34,009 nt of DNA from Desulfobulbus sp. (lineage in GTDB: Bacteria; Desulfobacterota; Desulfobulbia; Desulfobulbales; Desulfobulbaceae). Position 1 is the stretch's first letter, and each line of letters begins with the position of its first letter. Below are positions 15,312 through 24,392 of the stretch, piece after piece. The DNA is taken from NCBI GenBank assembly GCA_030600525.1, contig JAUVLX010000002.1, positions 1 to 34,009 of the forward strand, written 5' to 3'. A program made the translations under genes and the position numbers. The notes below the pieces were generated by a model. The model did no database searches. It was not told where the DNA came from and saw only the letters and a program-made list of their open reading frames with translations.

Positions 15312-17072
15312 ATGATGAGTAATAAGGAACAAGCAGCCGCCATTGCAGAGCGTTACACTGTCCCCAACAATCATGCGGCCAGTAACTATTTTGCAGCGCT
15401 TAGTGAATTAGTCCAGCAAAGAAAGACTGCTGAAGGCGAAAAGGATAAAGCATCCTGGCAAGCCGAAATTGATGCTGTCTACACACTGCTTGAAGATGAA
15501 ATACTCACCAACACTTCTCTTCCGGTAAGTAAGGTGAAATTCGGCACTTCAGGTTGGCGAGGAACACTTGGCAAAGACATCTTTATTGTATCTGTCGCCA
15601 CAGTTACCTGTGCGATCTTAAATCTGTATAAAGAGGGAACAGAAAATCCAAAAATATTTTCGGCGCTGGGGAACCTAAATTCTACAGCCATGCAACAGCG
15701 CGGCTGTGTTGTTGGCTTTGACAATCGTTTTGGCGGCGAACTCCTTGCCCTGGCAGTGATTAACGTGCTGGCTGCCAACAATATTAAGGTGTTCTATGCC
15801 GGAGAATCCACAACAGGTGCACTCTCCGCTTCTGTCCTGCAGCGCCAGGCTGCATTTTCCATTAACCTGACCCCCAGCCACAACCCCATGCAGTACGGTG
15901 GTTTCAAATTCAATGCCGCTGATGCAGGTCCTGCTGCTGCTATACTTACAGATACCATCACCTCGACGGCCAAGCAGTATCTAGCAGCAGGTACCAATCC
16001 ATATATGCAGGAAGCCATTAACCTACAGACCCCGCTGGCAAAACTCACAGGTATCATTAAGGAAGATGCCTTAACAAGCTGGCAGCAACTTGTGCTGCAA
16101 AACGAAAATCAGCATGGCATAGTATATAGGCAGCTCCTAGAAGACTTGGCTACCAGGAAGGAGCTTGTAGTCTGTGTCGATGCTGTACATGGCGCGTCCC
16201 GAGGCTATATATCTCGACTTCTTGGCGATCCTCCACCGGAAAGGCTCCTCCTGCTTCGCGACACACCTGATCCGACCTTTGACGGCATCGCCCCGGAGCC
16301 ATCATCTGCTAATATGCAGCTGGTTCTTGCTACTCTGAAAGCACAACAGGCACCCTTAAAAATTGGAGCTATTATTGATCCGGACGGAGATCGAATTCGT
16401 TTTACCGACGGTGATATTGAAATTTCCATGAATCAGTTCGGTGCCATGGCCTACCATTTTGTGCACGAGGTCAAACAAAAAACAGGGATGGTCGCCAAAA
16501 CCGTTGCCACCAGTAACCTGGCCAATGGTATTGCCACCAAACTTGGAGAAGAGGTTTTTGAGCCTAGGGTCGGTTTTAAAGAATTCAAACCGGTCATGGG
16601 AAAAGCACTCGTCTTTTTTGAAGAATCAGATGGCATTTCCATTATTGGTCACACTCCGGAAAAAGATGCCTTTATCGGCCTGATACTGGCAATCGACATG
16701 GTACTTACCCTTGGTATTTCACTGGGACAATACCTCCGCCAGATAGAAGACACTTTCGGATATTATTATCCTGATCGGGATGGTATAGCGGTCAGCCAGA
16801 GCGGTCAACAACTGCTTGAGACACTACAGCAGCTGGAGAAATACCAAAGGAATAAAGAAATCATTATAGGCGGCTATCCTAAAAGGATTGAGCAGGTGAT
16901 TGATATTGACGGACGCAAAATGATTTTTGAGGATGGTTCCTGGATAATGATCCGCCCTTCTGGAACAGAACCCAAGGTCCGATTTTACGTCGAGGCCAGA
17001 GATGCTCAGGAAACTGCTTTACTTACAAAAAGTGCACATTCAATGCTTGCCGAAATAGGACTCCTGCCATAG
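15312..17072 (+). CDS. Phosphoglucomutase/phosphomannomutase (alpha-D-phosphohexomutase family)
   Basis: A 586-residue phosphohexomutase. The phosphoserine loop LTPSHNP places the catalytic serine at residue 189. The metal-binding loop DPDGDR is at 356-361, the sugar-binding loop has FEESDGISIIGHTPEKDAF, and the C-terminal phosphate loop reads RPSGTEPKVRFYVEA. All four active-site regions of the family are intact. It should interconvert glucose-1-phosphate and glucose-6-phosphate (possibly mannose phosphates), supplying precursors for LPS sugars and glycogen. Two consecutive ATGs start the gene; GAGG lies 7 nt before the first. It stands alone, divergent from ppsA, 113 nt before nifU. Confidence 0.9.
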   Translation: MMSNKEQAAAIAERYTVPNNHAASNYFAALSELVQQRKTAEGEKDKASWQAEIDAVYTLLEDEILTNTSLPVSKVKFGTSGWRGTLGKDIFIVSVATVTCAILNLYKEGTENPKIFSALGNLNSTAMQQRGCVVGFDNRFGGELLALAVINVLAANNIKVFYAGESTTGALSASVLQRQAAFSINLTPSHNPMQYGGFKFNAADAGPAAAILTDTITSTAKQYLAAGTNPYMQEAINLQTPLAKLTGIIKEDALTSWQQLVLQNENQHGIVYRQLLEDLATRKELVVCVDAVHGASRGYISRLLGDPPPERLLLLRDTPDPTFDGIAPEPSSANMQLVLATLKAQQAPLKIGAIIDPDGDRIRFTDGDIEISMNQFGAMAYHFVHEVKQKTGMVAKTVATSNLANGIATKLGEEVFEPRVGFKEFKPVMGKALVFFEESDGISIIGHTPEKDAFIGLILAIDMVLTLGISLGQYLRQIEDTFGYYYPDRDGIAVSQSGQQLLETLQQLEKYQRNKEIIIGGYPKRIEQVIDIDGRKMIFEDGSWIMIRPSGTEPKVRFYVEARDAQETALLTKSAHSMLAEIGLLP

Positions 17073-17185
17073 AGTTAACCGGAAATATTGCGCAGAAGAA
17101 GTTGTTATAACGGCTACCAGGTTTACCCCTTTCTCGCCTGACCTCTTTTGTTCGACATAAAAACAACAACTTAGAGATTTACACC

Positions 17186-18022
17186 ATGTGGGAATATACG
17201 GATAAGGTTAAAGAACACTTCATTAACCCTAAAAATGTCGGAGAGGTTAAAGGTGCTGACGGCGTCGGCAATGTCGGCTCTCTGGCATGTGGGGATGCGC
17301 TCAAATTAACGATTAAAATTGATAAAAACGATATAATCACTGATGCAAAATTCAAGACTTTTGGCTGTGCATCCGCCATTGCCAGTTCTTCCGTATTAAC
17401 CGAAATGCTGAAAGGCATGCCGCTGAAAGAAGCCAAGCATATCACCAATGACGATATTGCCCAGGCCCTCGGCGGACTGCCAAAAGAAAAAATGCATTGT
17501 TCAGTCATGGGCCGAGAGGCACTGGAAGCAGCCATTGCAGACTACACCGGAGCTATTCTCCCCATGGCACAAGGTGAGGTGGTCTGTGATTGTTTCGGCA
17601 TCACAGACCTGGAGGTCATTCGTGCTGTCAAAGAGAATAATTTGCGCTCAGTGGAAGAAATTACCAACTTTACCAAAGCAGGAGGCGGCTGTGGTAAATG
17701 TGAAGATACCCTGCGCTCTCTTTTAGTAAAGACAGTGGAAGACCTACCAGCCTCCAAGGAGGAACCAGCAAAGCAGAAACGAATGACCACCCTTCAGAAA
17801 ATAAAAAAGATTGAAGAGGTGTTGGAAAGGGAAATCAAGCCAACCCTGAAAAAAGACGGTGGCAGCATAGAACTTATAGATGTTGATGGTGATTTTGTCA
17901 CAGTTTCTCTACGCGGAGCGTGTTCAGGTTGTCATTCATCCCAGACCACTCTCAAGGAATATGTTGAGAAAAAACTGCGTGAGCAGGTTCTCGACACGCT
18001 TATCGTAGAGGAGGAAAAATAA
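17186..18022 (+). CDS. nifU: NifU-type Fe-S cluster assembly scaffold (three domains)
   Basis: A 278-residue full-length NifU. Residues 1-125 are the IscU-type scaffold with C35, D37, C61 and C105. Residues about 130-180 are the central BFD-like [2Fe-2S] domain with C134, C136, C169 and C172. Residues about 203-275 are the Nfu domain with CSGC (C246, C249). All ligand positions are present. It builds and hands over Fe-S clusters using sulfur from NifS, whose ATG overlaps its stop codon by one base. No nitrogenase genes are nearby, so this pair is probably the general cluster-assembly system of the cell, as in several anaerobes, rather than nitrogen-fixation-specific. Confidence 0.94.
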   Translation: MWEYTDKVKEHFINPKNVGEVKGADGVGNVGSLACGDALKLTIKIDKNDIITDAKFKTFGCASAIASSSVLTEMLKGMPLKEAKHITNDDIAQALGGLPKEKMHCSVMGREALEAAIADYTGAILPMAQGEVVCDCFGITDLEVIRAVKENNLRSVEEITNFTKAGGGCGKCEDTLRSLLVKTVEDLPASKEEPAKQKRMTTLQKIKKIEEVLEREIKPTLKKDGGSIELIDVDGDFVTVSLRGACSGCHSSQTTLKEYVEKKLREQVLDTLIVEEEK

Positions 18023-19203
18023 TGCAGTGCAATACCGACAACGTTGTTTACATGGATAACAATGCAACCACTCGAATTGCACCAGAAGTGGTTGATGCAA
18101 TGATGCCGTTTCTTACCGACTGCTATGGCAATCCCTCTTCCATGCATACCTTTGGTGGACAAGTAGGCCACGCAATCGAGCAGGCGCGCAGTTCCGTTGC
18201 AAACCTCCTTGGTGCCGATGCAAACGAAATTGTTTTTACCAGCTGTGGTACAGAAAGCGACTCAACCGCAATTCTCTCTGCTCTGCAAACCTATCCTGAA
18301 AAACGCCACATAGTGACCACCAGAGTCGAGCACCCAGCAGTCAAAAGTCTGTGTGAAAACCTGGACAATCTCACCGGCCACAAGCATAGGGTAACATGGC
18401 TCAAGGTGGAGGCTGATGGCACTCTCGACATGGAGCAGTACAAGGAAAGTCTTTCAGACGACACTGCCATTGTCAGCGTCATGTGGGCCAACAACGAAAC
18501 CGGTGTTATTTTCCCGGTAAAAGAAATGGCCCAAATAGCCAAAGAACGCGGTATCCTTTTTCACACGGATGGTGTCCAGGCGGTTGGCAAAATCCCTATG
18601 AACTTGCGTGATACCAAGATTGATTTCCTTTCCATGTCTGGCCATAAACTGCATGCCCCCAAAGGCGTCGGAGTTCTGTATGTTGCCAAAGGTACACCAT
18701 TTATCCCTTTTCTTAACGGTGGACACCAGGAGCATGGCCGACGAGGCGGCACCGAAAATGTGGCCTCCATCGTCGGCCTTGGAACGGCCTGCGATCTTGC
18801 GGCAGCAAATATGGAGGAGGAAAACACAAGAGTCCGTGCTTTGCGGGACAAACTTGAGCAGGGACTGCTTTCCTCTGTGCCTAAGTCTCTTTTAAATGGC
18901 AACAAAGAAAACCGTCTTCCCAATACCTCAAATATCAGTTTCGAGTATGTAGAGGGTGAGGCGATCCTGCTCCATATGAATCAGTACAACATTTGTGCAT
19001 CCTCAGGATCCGCCTGTACATCAGGGTCCCTTGAACCTTCCCACGTACTGCGCGCCATGGGCGTGCCGTTTACAGCGGCGCATGGATCGATCCGTTTTAG
19101 CCTTTCCACGTACAACACTGAAGAAGATGTCGACTTTGTGGTGGAAAAGATGCCTGCTATCATTGCAAATCTGCGAGAGATGTCCCCTTTCTGGGAAGAA
19201 TAA
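18022..19203 (+). CDS. nifS: Cysteine desulfurase NifS
   Basis: A 393-residue PLP enzyme that removes sulfur from cysteine to give alanine and a persulfide for cluster assembly. VYMDNNATTRIAPEV marks the N-terminus, HTDGVQAVGK the PLP region, and SMSGHKLHAPKGVG holds the PLP lysine at about residue 209. The catalytic cysteine lies in SSGSACTSGSLEPSHVLRAMG (C332), the NifS/IscS group I loop. The gene is translationally coupled to nifU (TAATG overlap) and is followed by thyX after 22 nt. Desulfurases of this type can also supply selenium for selenophosphate synthesis, which may matter given the selenoprotein upstream; that is inference. Confidence 0.95.
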   Translation: MQCNTDNVVYMDNNATTRIAPEVVDAMMPFLTDCYGNPSSMHTFGGQVGHAIEQARSSVANLLGADANEIVFTSCGTESDSTAILSALQTYPEKRHIVTTRVEHPAVKSLCENLDNLTGHKHRVTWLKVEADGTLDMEQYKESLSDDTAIVSVMWANNETGVIFPVKEMAQIAKERGILFHTDGVQAVGKIPMNLRDTKIDFLSMSGHKLHAPKGVGVLYVAKGTPFIPFLNGGHQEHGRRGGTENVASIVGLGTACDLAAANMEEENTRVRALRDKLEQGLLSSVPKSLLNGNKENRLPNTSNISFEYVEGEAILLHMNQYNICASSGSACTSGSLEPSHVLRAMGVPFTAAHGSIRFSLSTYNTEEDVDFVVEKMPAIIANLREMSPFWEE

Positions 19204-19225
19204 CCTTTTAAATACAACAAAAATA

Positions 19226-20158
19226 ATGTTCATTACCAAGCCGTCATACACAATCCTTCATGAACTTGATCGGCAGAGTCTTCCGGTTCGCATCGAGTAC
19301 AGTGGCAGAATCTGCTATAAAAGTGAAGACAGGATAGATGAGACATCCGCCATTCCTTTTGTGCGTAAAATGGCGGACTACGGGCACAATTCGGTTTTAG
19401 AGATGGGGGTTATCACCTTCAGGCTATCAGGGCTGAGCAGTGAACAGGTTACGGCCTTTTACCGCTGCCAGCCAAAATACCTAAACATTGAAATCGAAGC
19501 AGACAACACGCTCCTTATTACCGGTTCCATCCGTGGGTACCGGGAAATGTTTGTCAACCACAAGCAAAACGATGTGACTCTGGCACTAACAAATTTTCTT
19601 GGCAACAGGCATCCCTATTTTTTCGAAACTGTTTGCCGACCCGAACAAGTTGACGCCCCGAAAAATATCGTAGTTGAAAAAATAGAACTGGAGCAGATTG
19701 AACAGTTTGAAGGGGATCGACTTGCCTTGCACCGCTATCTTGGGGTTCGTTTTATTGTTAACCGAGCAGTCACCCATGAACTTGTCCGCCATCGCCCATG
19801 CGCGTTCCTCCAGGAAAGTCAGCGATATTGCAGGTACTCGGCTGACAAGTTCGGCAATGAGGTCACCTTTATCCAGCCCCTTTTCTACCAGGAAGACAGC
19901 ACTGAATTTAAACTCTGGAAACAGGCCATGGAGGCTACAGAAAAGATCTATCTGGAACTACTGGAAACCTCGAGCCCGCAAGCTGCTCGGACAGTCTTGC
20001 CCAATGCCTGCAAAACAGAAATCATTGTTTATACCAATCTTGCCGAGTGGCGTCATATCCTTGCCCTGCGAACACCAAAAAATGCGGACCCGTCCATGCG
20101 GGAAGTAATGATACCACTGCAGCAGGAATTACAGGGTCTTTACCCTGCTATTTTTTAA
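19226..20158 (+). CDS. thyX: Flavin-dependent thymidylate synthase
   Basis: A 310-residue ThyX. The diagnostic RHRx7S motif is present as RHR (188-190) PCAFLQE S198, followed by QRY. ThyX makes dTMP from dUMP using methylenetetrahydrofolate and reduced FAD with NADPH, and replaces ThyA in many anaerobes. It is longer than the roughly 220-250 residues of many ThyX proteins. I chose ATG 19226 because an in-frame extension to 18995 would lie wholly inside nifS and has no family likeness. No strong ribosome binding site is visible; it is 22 nt after nifS and may be read from the same transcript. Confidence 0.93.
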   Translation: MFITKPSYTILHELDRQSLPVRIEYSGRICYKSEDRIDETSAIPFVRKMADYGHNSVLEMGVITFRLSGLSSEQVTAFYRCQPKYLNIEIEADNTLLITGSIRGYREMFVNHKQNDVTLALTNFLGNRHPYFFETVCRPEQVDAPKNIVVEKIELEQIEQFEGDRLALHRYLGVRFIVNRAVTHELVRHRPCAFLQESQRYCRYSADKFGNEVTFIQPLFYQEDSTEFKLWKQAMEATEKIYLELLETSSPQAARTVLPNACKTEIIVYTNLAEWRHILALRTPKNADPSMREVMIPLQQELQGLYPAIF

Positions 20159-20171
20159 ATCTTTTTTTACA

Positions 20172-20215
20172 GAGCCCATAACACTATAGTAATAACAGCT
20201 TCCGGTTATGGGCTC
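20172..20215. repeat. 11-bp perfect stem-loop after thyX
   Basis: GAGCCCATAAC (20172-20182) and GTTATGGGCTC (20205-20215) form an 11-bp stem with a 22-nt loop, 13 nt after the thyX stop. The T-run precedes rather than follows the stem on the plus strand, so it is not a textbook terminator. It may still end or protect the nifU-nifS-thyX transcript. Confidence 0.5.
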
Positions 20216-20289
20216 AGTTGCATTTCCCCCCTCCTTCAGGTTAACCCAAATTCCCCACAGGCAGGCGACGCCAAGAATGATTCCTTTTT

Positions 20290-20318
20290 TTGACCATCTT
20301 GCTCTTTTATAGTAAGAT
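20290..20318 (+). promoter_or_regulatory. Probable sigma-70-type promoter for pilB
   Basis: TTGACC (20290-20295), a 17-nt spacer, then TAAGAT (20313-20318). Spacing is ideal and the boxes each differ from consensus by one or two bases. It would start transcription about 70 nt before the pilB ATG at 20396. Confidence 0.5.
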
Positions 20319-20395
20319 GCGATTATAGTGTTCAACCTTTGTATAGGGTAGACAACGTACTGTCTTCAAATTATTAGTTTTTACGCGACATTAGA

Positions 20396-22639
20396 ATGGC
20401 TACTAAACCTGCAAAAAAACAAAATTCACAACAGCGTTCTCCCATGAAACGGACAGTCAAGGACCAGTCCGGTGCAGGGAAGCTGAAGATAGGTGAACTG
20501 CTCAGTAAAGCAGGGTATATCACCTCAGCGCAATTTGAAGACGCTAAAGTAGTACAAAAGAAAACAGGTGAACGACTCGGGCGAATTATGCTTGAAAGTG
20601 GGGTCATTGAACGTGACACTATTGTTAACTTTCTTAGCAGGAATTTCAGTTACACCATGGTCAACATCAAGGATGAGCCGCCAAGTCAGGAGGCCCTCGC
20701 CCTTGTTCCCTATGAAGTAGCAAAAGAATATCTCGCTTTTCCCTTGAGGGTCGCCGGCAATACCCTGCAGATAACCATGACCGAACCCACAGATGCGGTG
20801 GAAGTGGAAGAGCTGCAGGATAGGGTCAATCGGGGACTGAATGTCTGTGTCTCCACCGCCAAGGACATCATCGATGCTTATAAAAAATATTACAAAATCG
20901 ATGACGAGGAATATAATTCCTTTCTCAAGTTTGATCAGGAAGAAGAGCATGAGGAAGTAACTCAGGTTGATGACTTTGGTGCCCTTGTCTCAGATGCTGC
21001 CGAAGACTTTGAAATTGGAAGCGTTGGTGATGCTGATGATGTGTTTGATCAATTTTCAGCCTCAGATGCTCCTATCATCAAGCTTGTTAACGGAATACTC
21101 GTCAAAGCCGTTCAGGAAGGGGTCAGTGATATTCACATTGAACCTTTTGAAAAGACCATGCAGGTCCGTTACCGCAAAGACGGTTCACTGTTCAAATCCA
21201 TGAACCTGCCACTGACCATCAAAAATGCAATGGTGGCAAGGATCAAAATACTTTCAGATTTAAATATTACGGAAAGACGTGTCCCCCAGGATGGACGTAT
21301 CAAAATGCGCCTAGGCCGCAATAGAGCGGTTGATTTTCGTGTTTCCACACTGCCGTTACTCTACGGAGAAGGTATTGTTCTTCGTATCCTGGACAAAAGT
21401 TCACTTAATGTTGATCTTACCAAGCTGGGTTTCACTCATGAAACCTTTGCCACCCTGCGGCGTTGTCTCAAAAGGCCCCAGGGGCTGCTACTTGTAACCG
21501 GTCCAACAGGCTCCGGCAAGACCGTAACGCTTTACTCGGCTCTCAACTCCCTCAACACTGAGGATATCAAGATTCTCACTGCTGAAGACCCGGTTGAATT
21601 CAACTTTAAAGGGATCAACCAAGTTAACGTCAACACCGAAGTAGGCATGACCTTTGCCGCAGCCTTGAAAGCCTTTCTCCGCCAGGATCCTGACATCATC
21701 ATGGTGGGTGAAATTCGAGACTATGACACCGCAGAGGTAGCCATGAAGGCCGCCATGACCGGTCACCTTGTTTTCTCCACTCTGCATACCAATGATTCAC
21801 CGTCAACTGTCAGCCGTATGGTGGATATTGGCGTCCCCGCATACATTTTGGCCTCTTCGCTGACAATGGTTCTCTCCCAACGACTGGGACGCAGACTTTG
21901 CGGCCAGTGCAGGGAACCGGCAGAATACCCTAAGCAGGAACTACTCAGCGCGGGCTTTCGTGAAAGCGAGCTTGATGAACTTAAGCTCTACAAAGCCAAA
22001 GGGTGTACAGAATGTAATGGTCTTGGCTATAAAGGCAGGGTCGGCTTCTTTGAACTCATGGAAATCACCGATGATGTCGCCCAAGCTATACAGGCTGAGG
22101 TTGCAGAAGAGCAGTTACGAAAAGTTGCCATGCAGGAAGGCATGTACACCCTGCGGGAAGCAGCCCTACAAAAAGCACGAGAAGGGGTTACCAGTCTGGA
22201 AGAAGTGCTCCGCCGTACCGTGGCTCACGAAGACAGCTTGCCTGCCTACCTTGTCAATCCAGATGTGGAAGAATATGAGGATGGTGATGTGATCATCCAA
22301 GAATCGAACAAGGATAAAGATTTTTTTAAACTTGTGCGCGGTAAGGTTGCGGTGTTAAGGGGTGGCAAAAAAATTGCTGAGATAACTGAACCAGGGGAAT
22401 ACTTTGGCGAGATGGCGTCCATCCTTGAAGAAACCCGTTCAGCATCCATTATTTCAGCAGGCCGCTGCACCATCAAGAGATATCCTGGTGACAAGCTAAA
22501 CGAACTCATAGAAAAATACCCTGAGGTTTCCAAGCACCTCTTTAAAACTCTCGTTGAACGATTGCAAAAAACCGACCGAATAGTAGTTCAACTGGCTGGT
22601 GGCAGCAAAAAACGTCCTCAAGTGGTCCGCCGCGCATGA
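20396..22639 (+). CDS. pilB: PilB/GspE-type secretion ATPase with C-terminal cyclic-nucleotide-binding domain
   Basis: A 747-residue assembly ATPase for type IV pili or type II secretion. Residues about 30-160 are a GspE/MshEN N-terminal domain (KIGELLSKAGYI and RLGRIMLESGVIERDTIVNFL), a fold that binds c-di-GMP in some members. An acidic linker follows (about 170-220). The ATPase core has Walker A GPTGSGKT (369-376), the Asp box, Walker B-type DIIMVGEIRD, His box HLVFSTLHTND, and a tetracysteine zinc motif (CGQC ... CTEC, about 502-540). Residues about 625-735 are a CNB/Crp-like domain (EYEDGDVIIQES, GEYFGEMASILEETRSASI), not normally part of PilB. Symbol assigned by similarity; GspE is the alternative. 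No other pilus gene is in view. Confidence 0.88.
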   Translation: MATKPAKKQNSQQRSPMKRTVKDQSGAGKLKIGELLSKAGYITSAQFEDAKVVQKKTGERLGRIMLESGVIERDTIVNFLSRNFSYTMVNIKDEPPSQEALALVPYEVAKEYLAFPLRVAGNTLQITMTEPTDAVEVEELQDRVNRGLNVCVSTAKDIIDAYKKYYKIDDEEYNSFLKFDQEEEHEEVTQVDDFGALVSDAAEDFEIGSVGDADDVFDQFSASDAPIIKLVNGILVKAVQEGVSDIHIEPFEKTMQVRYRKDGSLFKSMNLPLTIKNAMVARIKILSDLNITERRVPQDGRIKMRLGRNRAVDFRVSTLPLLYGEGIVLRILDKSSLNVDLTKLGFTHETFATLRRCLKRPQGLLLVTGPTGSGKTVTLYSALNSLNTEDIKILTAEDPVEFNFKGINQVNVNTEVGMTFAAALKAFLRQDPDIIMVGEIRDYDTAEVAMKAAMTGHLVFSTLHTNDSPSTVSRMVDIGVPAYILASSLTMVLSQRLGRRLCGQCREPAEYPKQELLSAGFRESELDELKLYKAKGCTECNGLGYKGRVGFFELMEITDDVAQAIQAEVAEEQLRKVAMQEGMYTLREAALQKAREGVTSLEEVLRRTVAHEDSLPAYLVNPDVEEYEDGDVIIQESNKDKDFFKLVRGKVAVLRGGKKIAEITEPGEYFGEMASILEETRSASIISAGRCTIKRYPGDKLNELIEKYPEVSKHLFKTLVERLQKTDRIVVQLAGGSKKRPQVVRRA

Positions 22640-23421
22640 AGAAAATTTCAGTATATATTATTGCCTATAATGAGGCCGATAAAATTGAGGCTGCTATTAA
22701 TTCTGTTCTCTGGGCAGACGAAATCATCCTTGCTGATTCATACAGCCAGGACGATACAGCCGCAATTGCAGAAAGGTTGGGAGCTCGAGTCGTTCAAATT
22801 CCCTTTCAGGGTTTTGGTGATTTACGCAACAAGGGCATGGCTGCTTGTTCGTACGACTGGATATTTTCCCTGGATTCCGATGAACGCTGCACTCCCGAAG
22901 CCCGGGATGAGATCCTCAAAGCCGTGGAAAACCCCACAGCAGAAGCGTATTATATTCCAAGACGCAATTTTTTTATGGGCCGCTGGATAAAGCATTCTGG
23001 TTTTTATCCTGATTATCGACAGCCGCAGCTCTTCAAAAAAGGGACATTAGAGTTTAAAAATGATCCTGTCCATGAAGAATATACCATTTTATCAAAAATT
23101 CCAGTTAGCTACCTCACCCACCCAATCTGGCAATTTCCTTATAAAAATTTGGAAGAAGTGGCCCATAAAGCCAACAAATACTCGACCTTGGGCGCAGAAA
23201 AGCTGCAAAACAAATCCCGAAAAGCAACCATGTTCACAGCGGTGGCACGTGGACTATGGTCATTTTTCCACATGTATTTTCTCAAACGAGGTATTCTCGA
23301 CGGGTGGCCGGGATTTATTATCGCCTTTGGTAACTTTGAAGGTACCTTTTACAAATACGCTAAGCTCCATGAACTGGAGAGCGACTGGCAACCTCCTCCT
23401 TCCCCGCCCTTAACAAAATAA
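22636..23421 (+). CDS. Family 2 glycosyltransferase, WaaE/KdtX-like LPS core enzyme
   Basis: A 261-residue GT2 enzyme. It opens with KKISVYIIAYNEADKIEAAINSV, has LDSDERCTPEA as the DxD nucleotide-sugar site, and RQPQLFKKG with DPVHEEY further on, the pattern of the WaaE/KdtX (LPS core beta-glucosyltransferase-like) group. It probably acts at the inner face of the cytoplasmic membrane on LPS core. Its ATG overlaps the pilB stop (ATGA, 22636-22639), an odd partner for an LPS gene. It points towards, and is convergent with, the minus-strand LPS cluster, with a long palindrome between. Confidence 0.85.
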   Translation: MKKISVYIIAYNEADKIEAAINSVLWADEIILADSYSQDDTAAIAERLGARVVQIPFQGFGDLRNKGMAACSYDWIFSLDSDERCTPEARDEILKAVENPTAEAYYIPRRNFFMGRWIKHSGFYPDYRQPQLFKKGTLEFKNDPVHEEYTILSKIPVSYLTHPIWQFPYKNLEEVAHKANKYSTLGAEKLQNKSRKATMFTAVARGLWSFFHMYFLKRGILDGWPGFIIAFGNFEGTFYKYAKLHELESDWQPPPSPPLTK

Positions 23422-23424
23422 AAC

Positions 23425-23532
23425 GTAACTGTTCAGCAGCACGCCACCTGCGCACGATCAGGCAGGAAAACATAACATTACTATGGTTATCCAGCCTGCT
23501 TGTACGCATCTGGAGCACTGCTGAACAGTTAC
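23425..23532. repeat. ~108-bp palindromic element with 15-bp perfect arms
   Basis: GTAACTGTTCAGCAG (23425-23439) and CTGCTGAACAGTTAC (23518-23532) are perfect inverted copies. Between them further stems fold inward: TGCG/CGCA, CAGGCAGG against CCAGCCTG with one mismatch, and ATAAC/GTTAT around a 9-nt loop. The whole element can form one long imperfect hairpin. It fills most of the gap between two convergent glycosyltransferase genes, where it could stop transcription from both sides. Its size and terminal inverted repeats also fit a small non-autonomous mobile repeat. No flanking target duplication is obvious. Confidence 0.7.
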
Positions 23533-23585
23533 AGATCAAGGGTAAGGTGAGGTTATTTGTTATTAGCAGTTACAATAAAATCACG

Positions 23586-24383
23586 TTAACTGAAGTGATG
23601 ACTCATTCCTTTATCACACCACATACTTTTCTCTACAATTGTCCGATGCAGAATGGAGTCATTAATTGCCAGTCTATCCCTGGTATTCATGGTGTGAAAA
23701 AGATGATATCCCAAAGCGTAAAATTTGACATTCTGTCGGACAACACCTGAATTAAGCAATCTGGCAGTGAATTCCGAATCCTCACGCCCCCAGCCTACAA
23801 ATTCTTCATTAAAACCATTTATCCTTATCGCATTATCCCGCCAAAAAGCAAAATTACAGGTTTTAACTCCTTTCAATCGTGTACATCGAAACGAAAATAT
23901 TTTTGCGAGCAAACCTGAACGAATGCCATTTTTTCGATTTTCAATCCCTTTGCTGAACAGATGCAAGCACTCCATTCCTTGACTAAAAATATCCTCCGAA
24001 ACCTGCTTGCCAAGTAACACCCTGGTTCCCTGAACAAAACAGTTTGTTCTCGCAAAGCTGCAATGATCACTGATAAAGTGCTTTTCAAGGATAATGTCCC
24101 CGTCAATCAGGATCACATAATTACCGCGCGCTTTGGCTATGGCCTTATTACGACTCTTTGCCAGCCGAAAGCCTTTATCTTCATGCCAGGAGTGAATCAC
24201 GTCAAAAGGTGCTGACTGCTGGATTTTTTTCACCACCTGGGCGGTTGATTCCCCAGAGCCATCATCGGCTACAATAATCTCAAAGGGCTGGCGCGTTTGC
24301 GCAAGAGCACTTTGCAGCGACACCTCAAGTGCCTGCGGCCAATTATAAGTGGTAACAATCAAACTTACCTTCAACTCATCCAT
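23586..24383 (-). CDS. Family 2 glycosyltransferase with galactosyltransferase-type C-terminal domain
   Basis: A GT2 enzyme of 265 residues from ATG 24383 (a TTG at 24392 directly after the upstream stop would add three). KVSLIVTTYNWPQALEVSLQS begins the GT-A fold, VADDGSGES and LIDGDIIL carry the nucleotide-sugar and DxD motifs, and the C-terminal NEEFVGWGREDSEFTARL is the Glyco_transf_7C motif, where the GWGxED segment contacts the acceptor. It is the last gene of the minus-strand LPS operon, immediately after the waaC-like gene. The sugar is not predictable from sequence. Confidence 0.87.
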   Translation of the reverse strand: MDELKVSLIVTTYNWPQALEVSLQSALAQTRQPFEIIVADDGSGESTAQVVKKIQQSAPFDVIHSWHEDKGFRLAKSRNKAIAKARGNYVILIDGDIILEKHFISDHCSFARTNCFVQGTRVLLGKQVSEDIFSQGMECLHLFSKGIENRKNGIRSGLLAKIFSFRCTRLKGVKTCNFAFWRDNAIRINGFNEEFVGWGREDSEFTARLLNSGVVRQNVKFYALGYHLFHTMNTRDRLAINDSILHRTIVEKSMWCDKGMSHHFS

Positions 24384-24392
24384 TATATTCAA

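Noticed and set aside
18995..19225. N-terminal extension of thyX into nifS
   Set aside because: It lies wholly within nifS in another frame, and the ThyX homology begins at 19226.
20162..20215. Rho-independent terminator after thyX
   Set aside because: The T-run precedes the stem on the plus strand and no T-run follows it in either direction, so it is listed only as a stem-loop.
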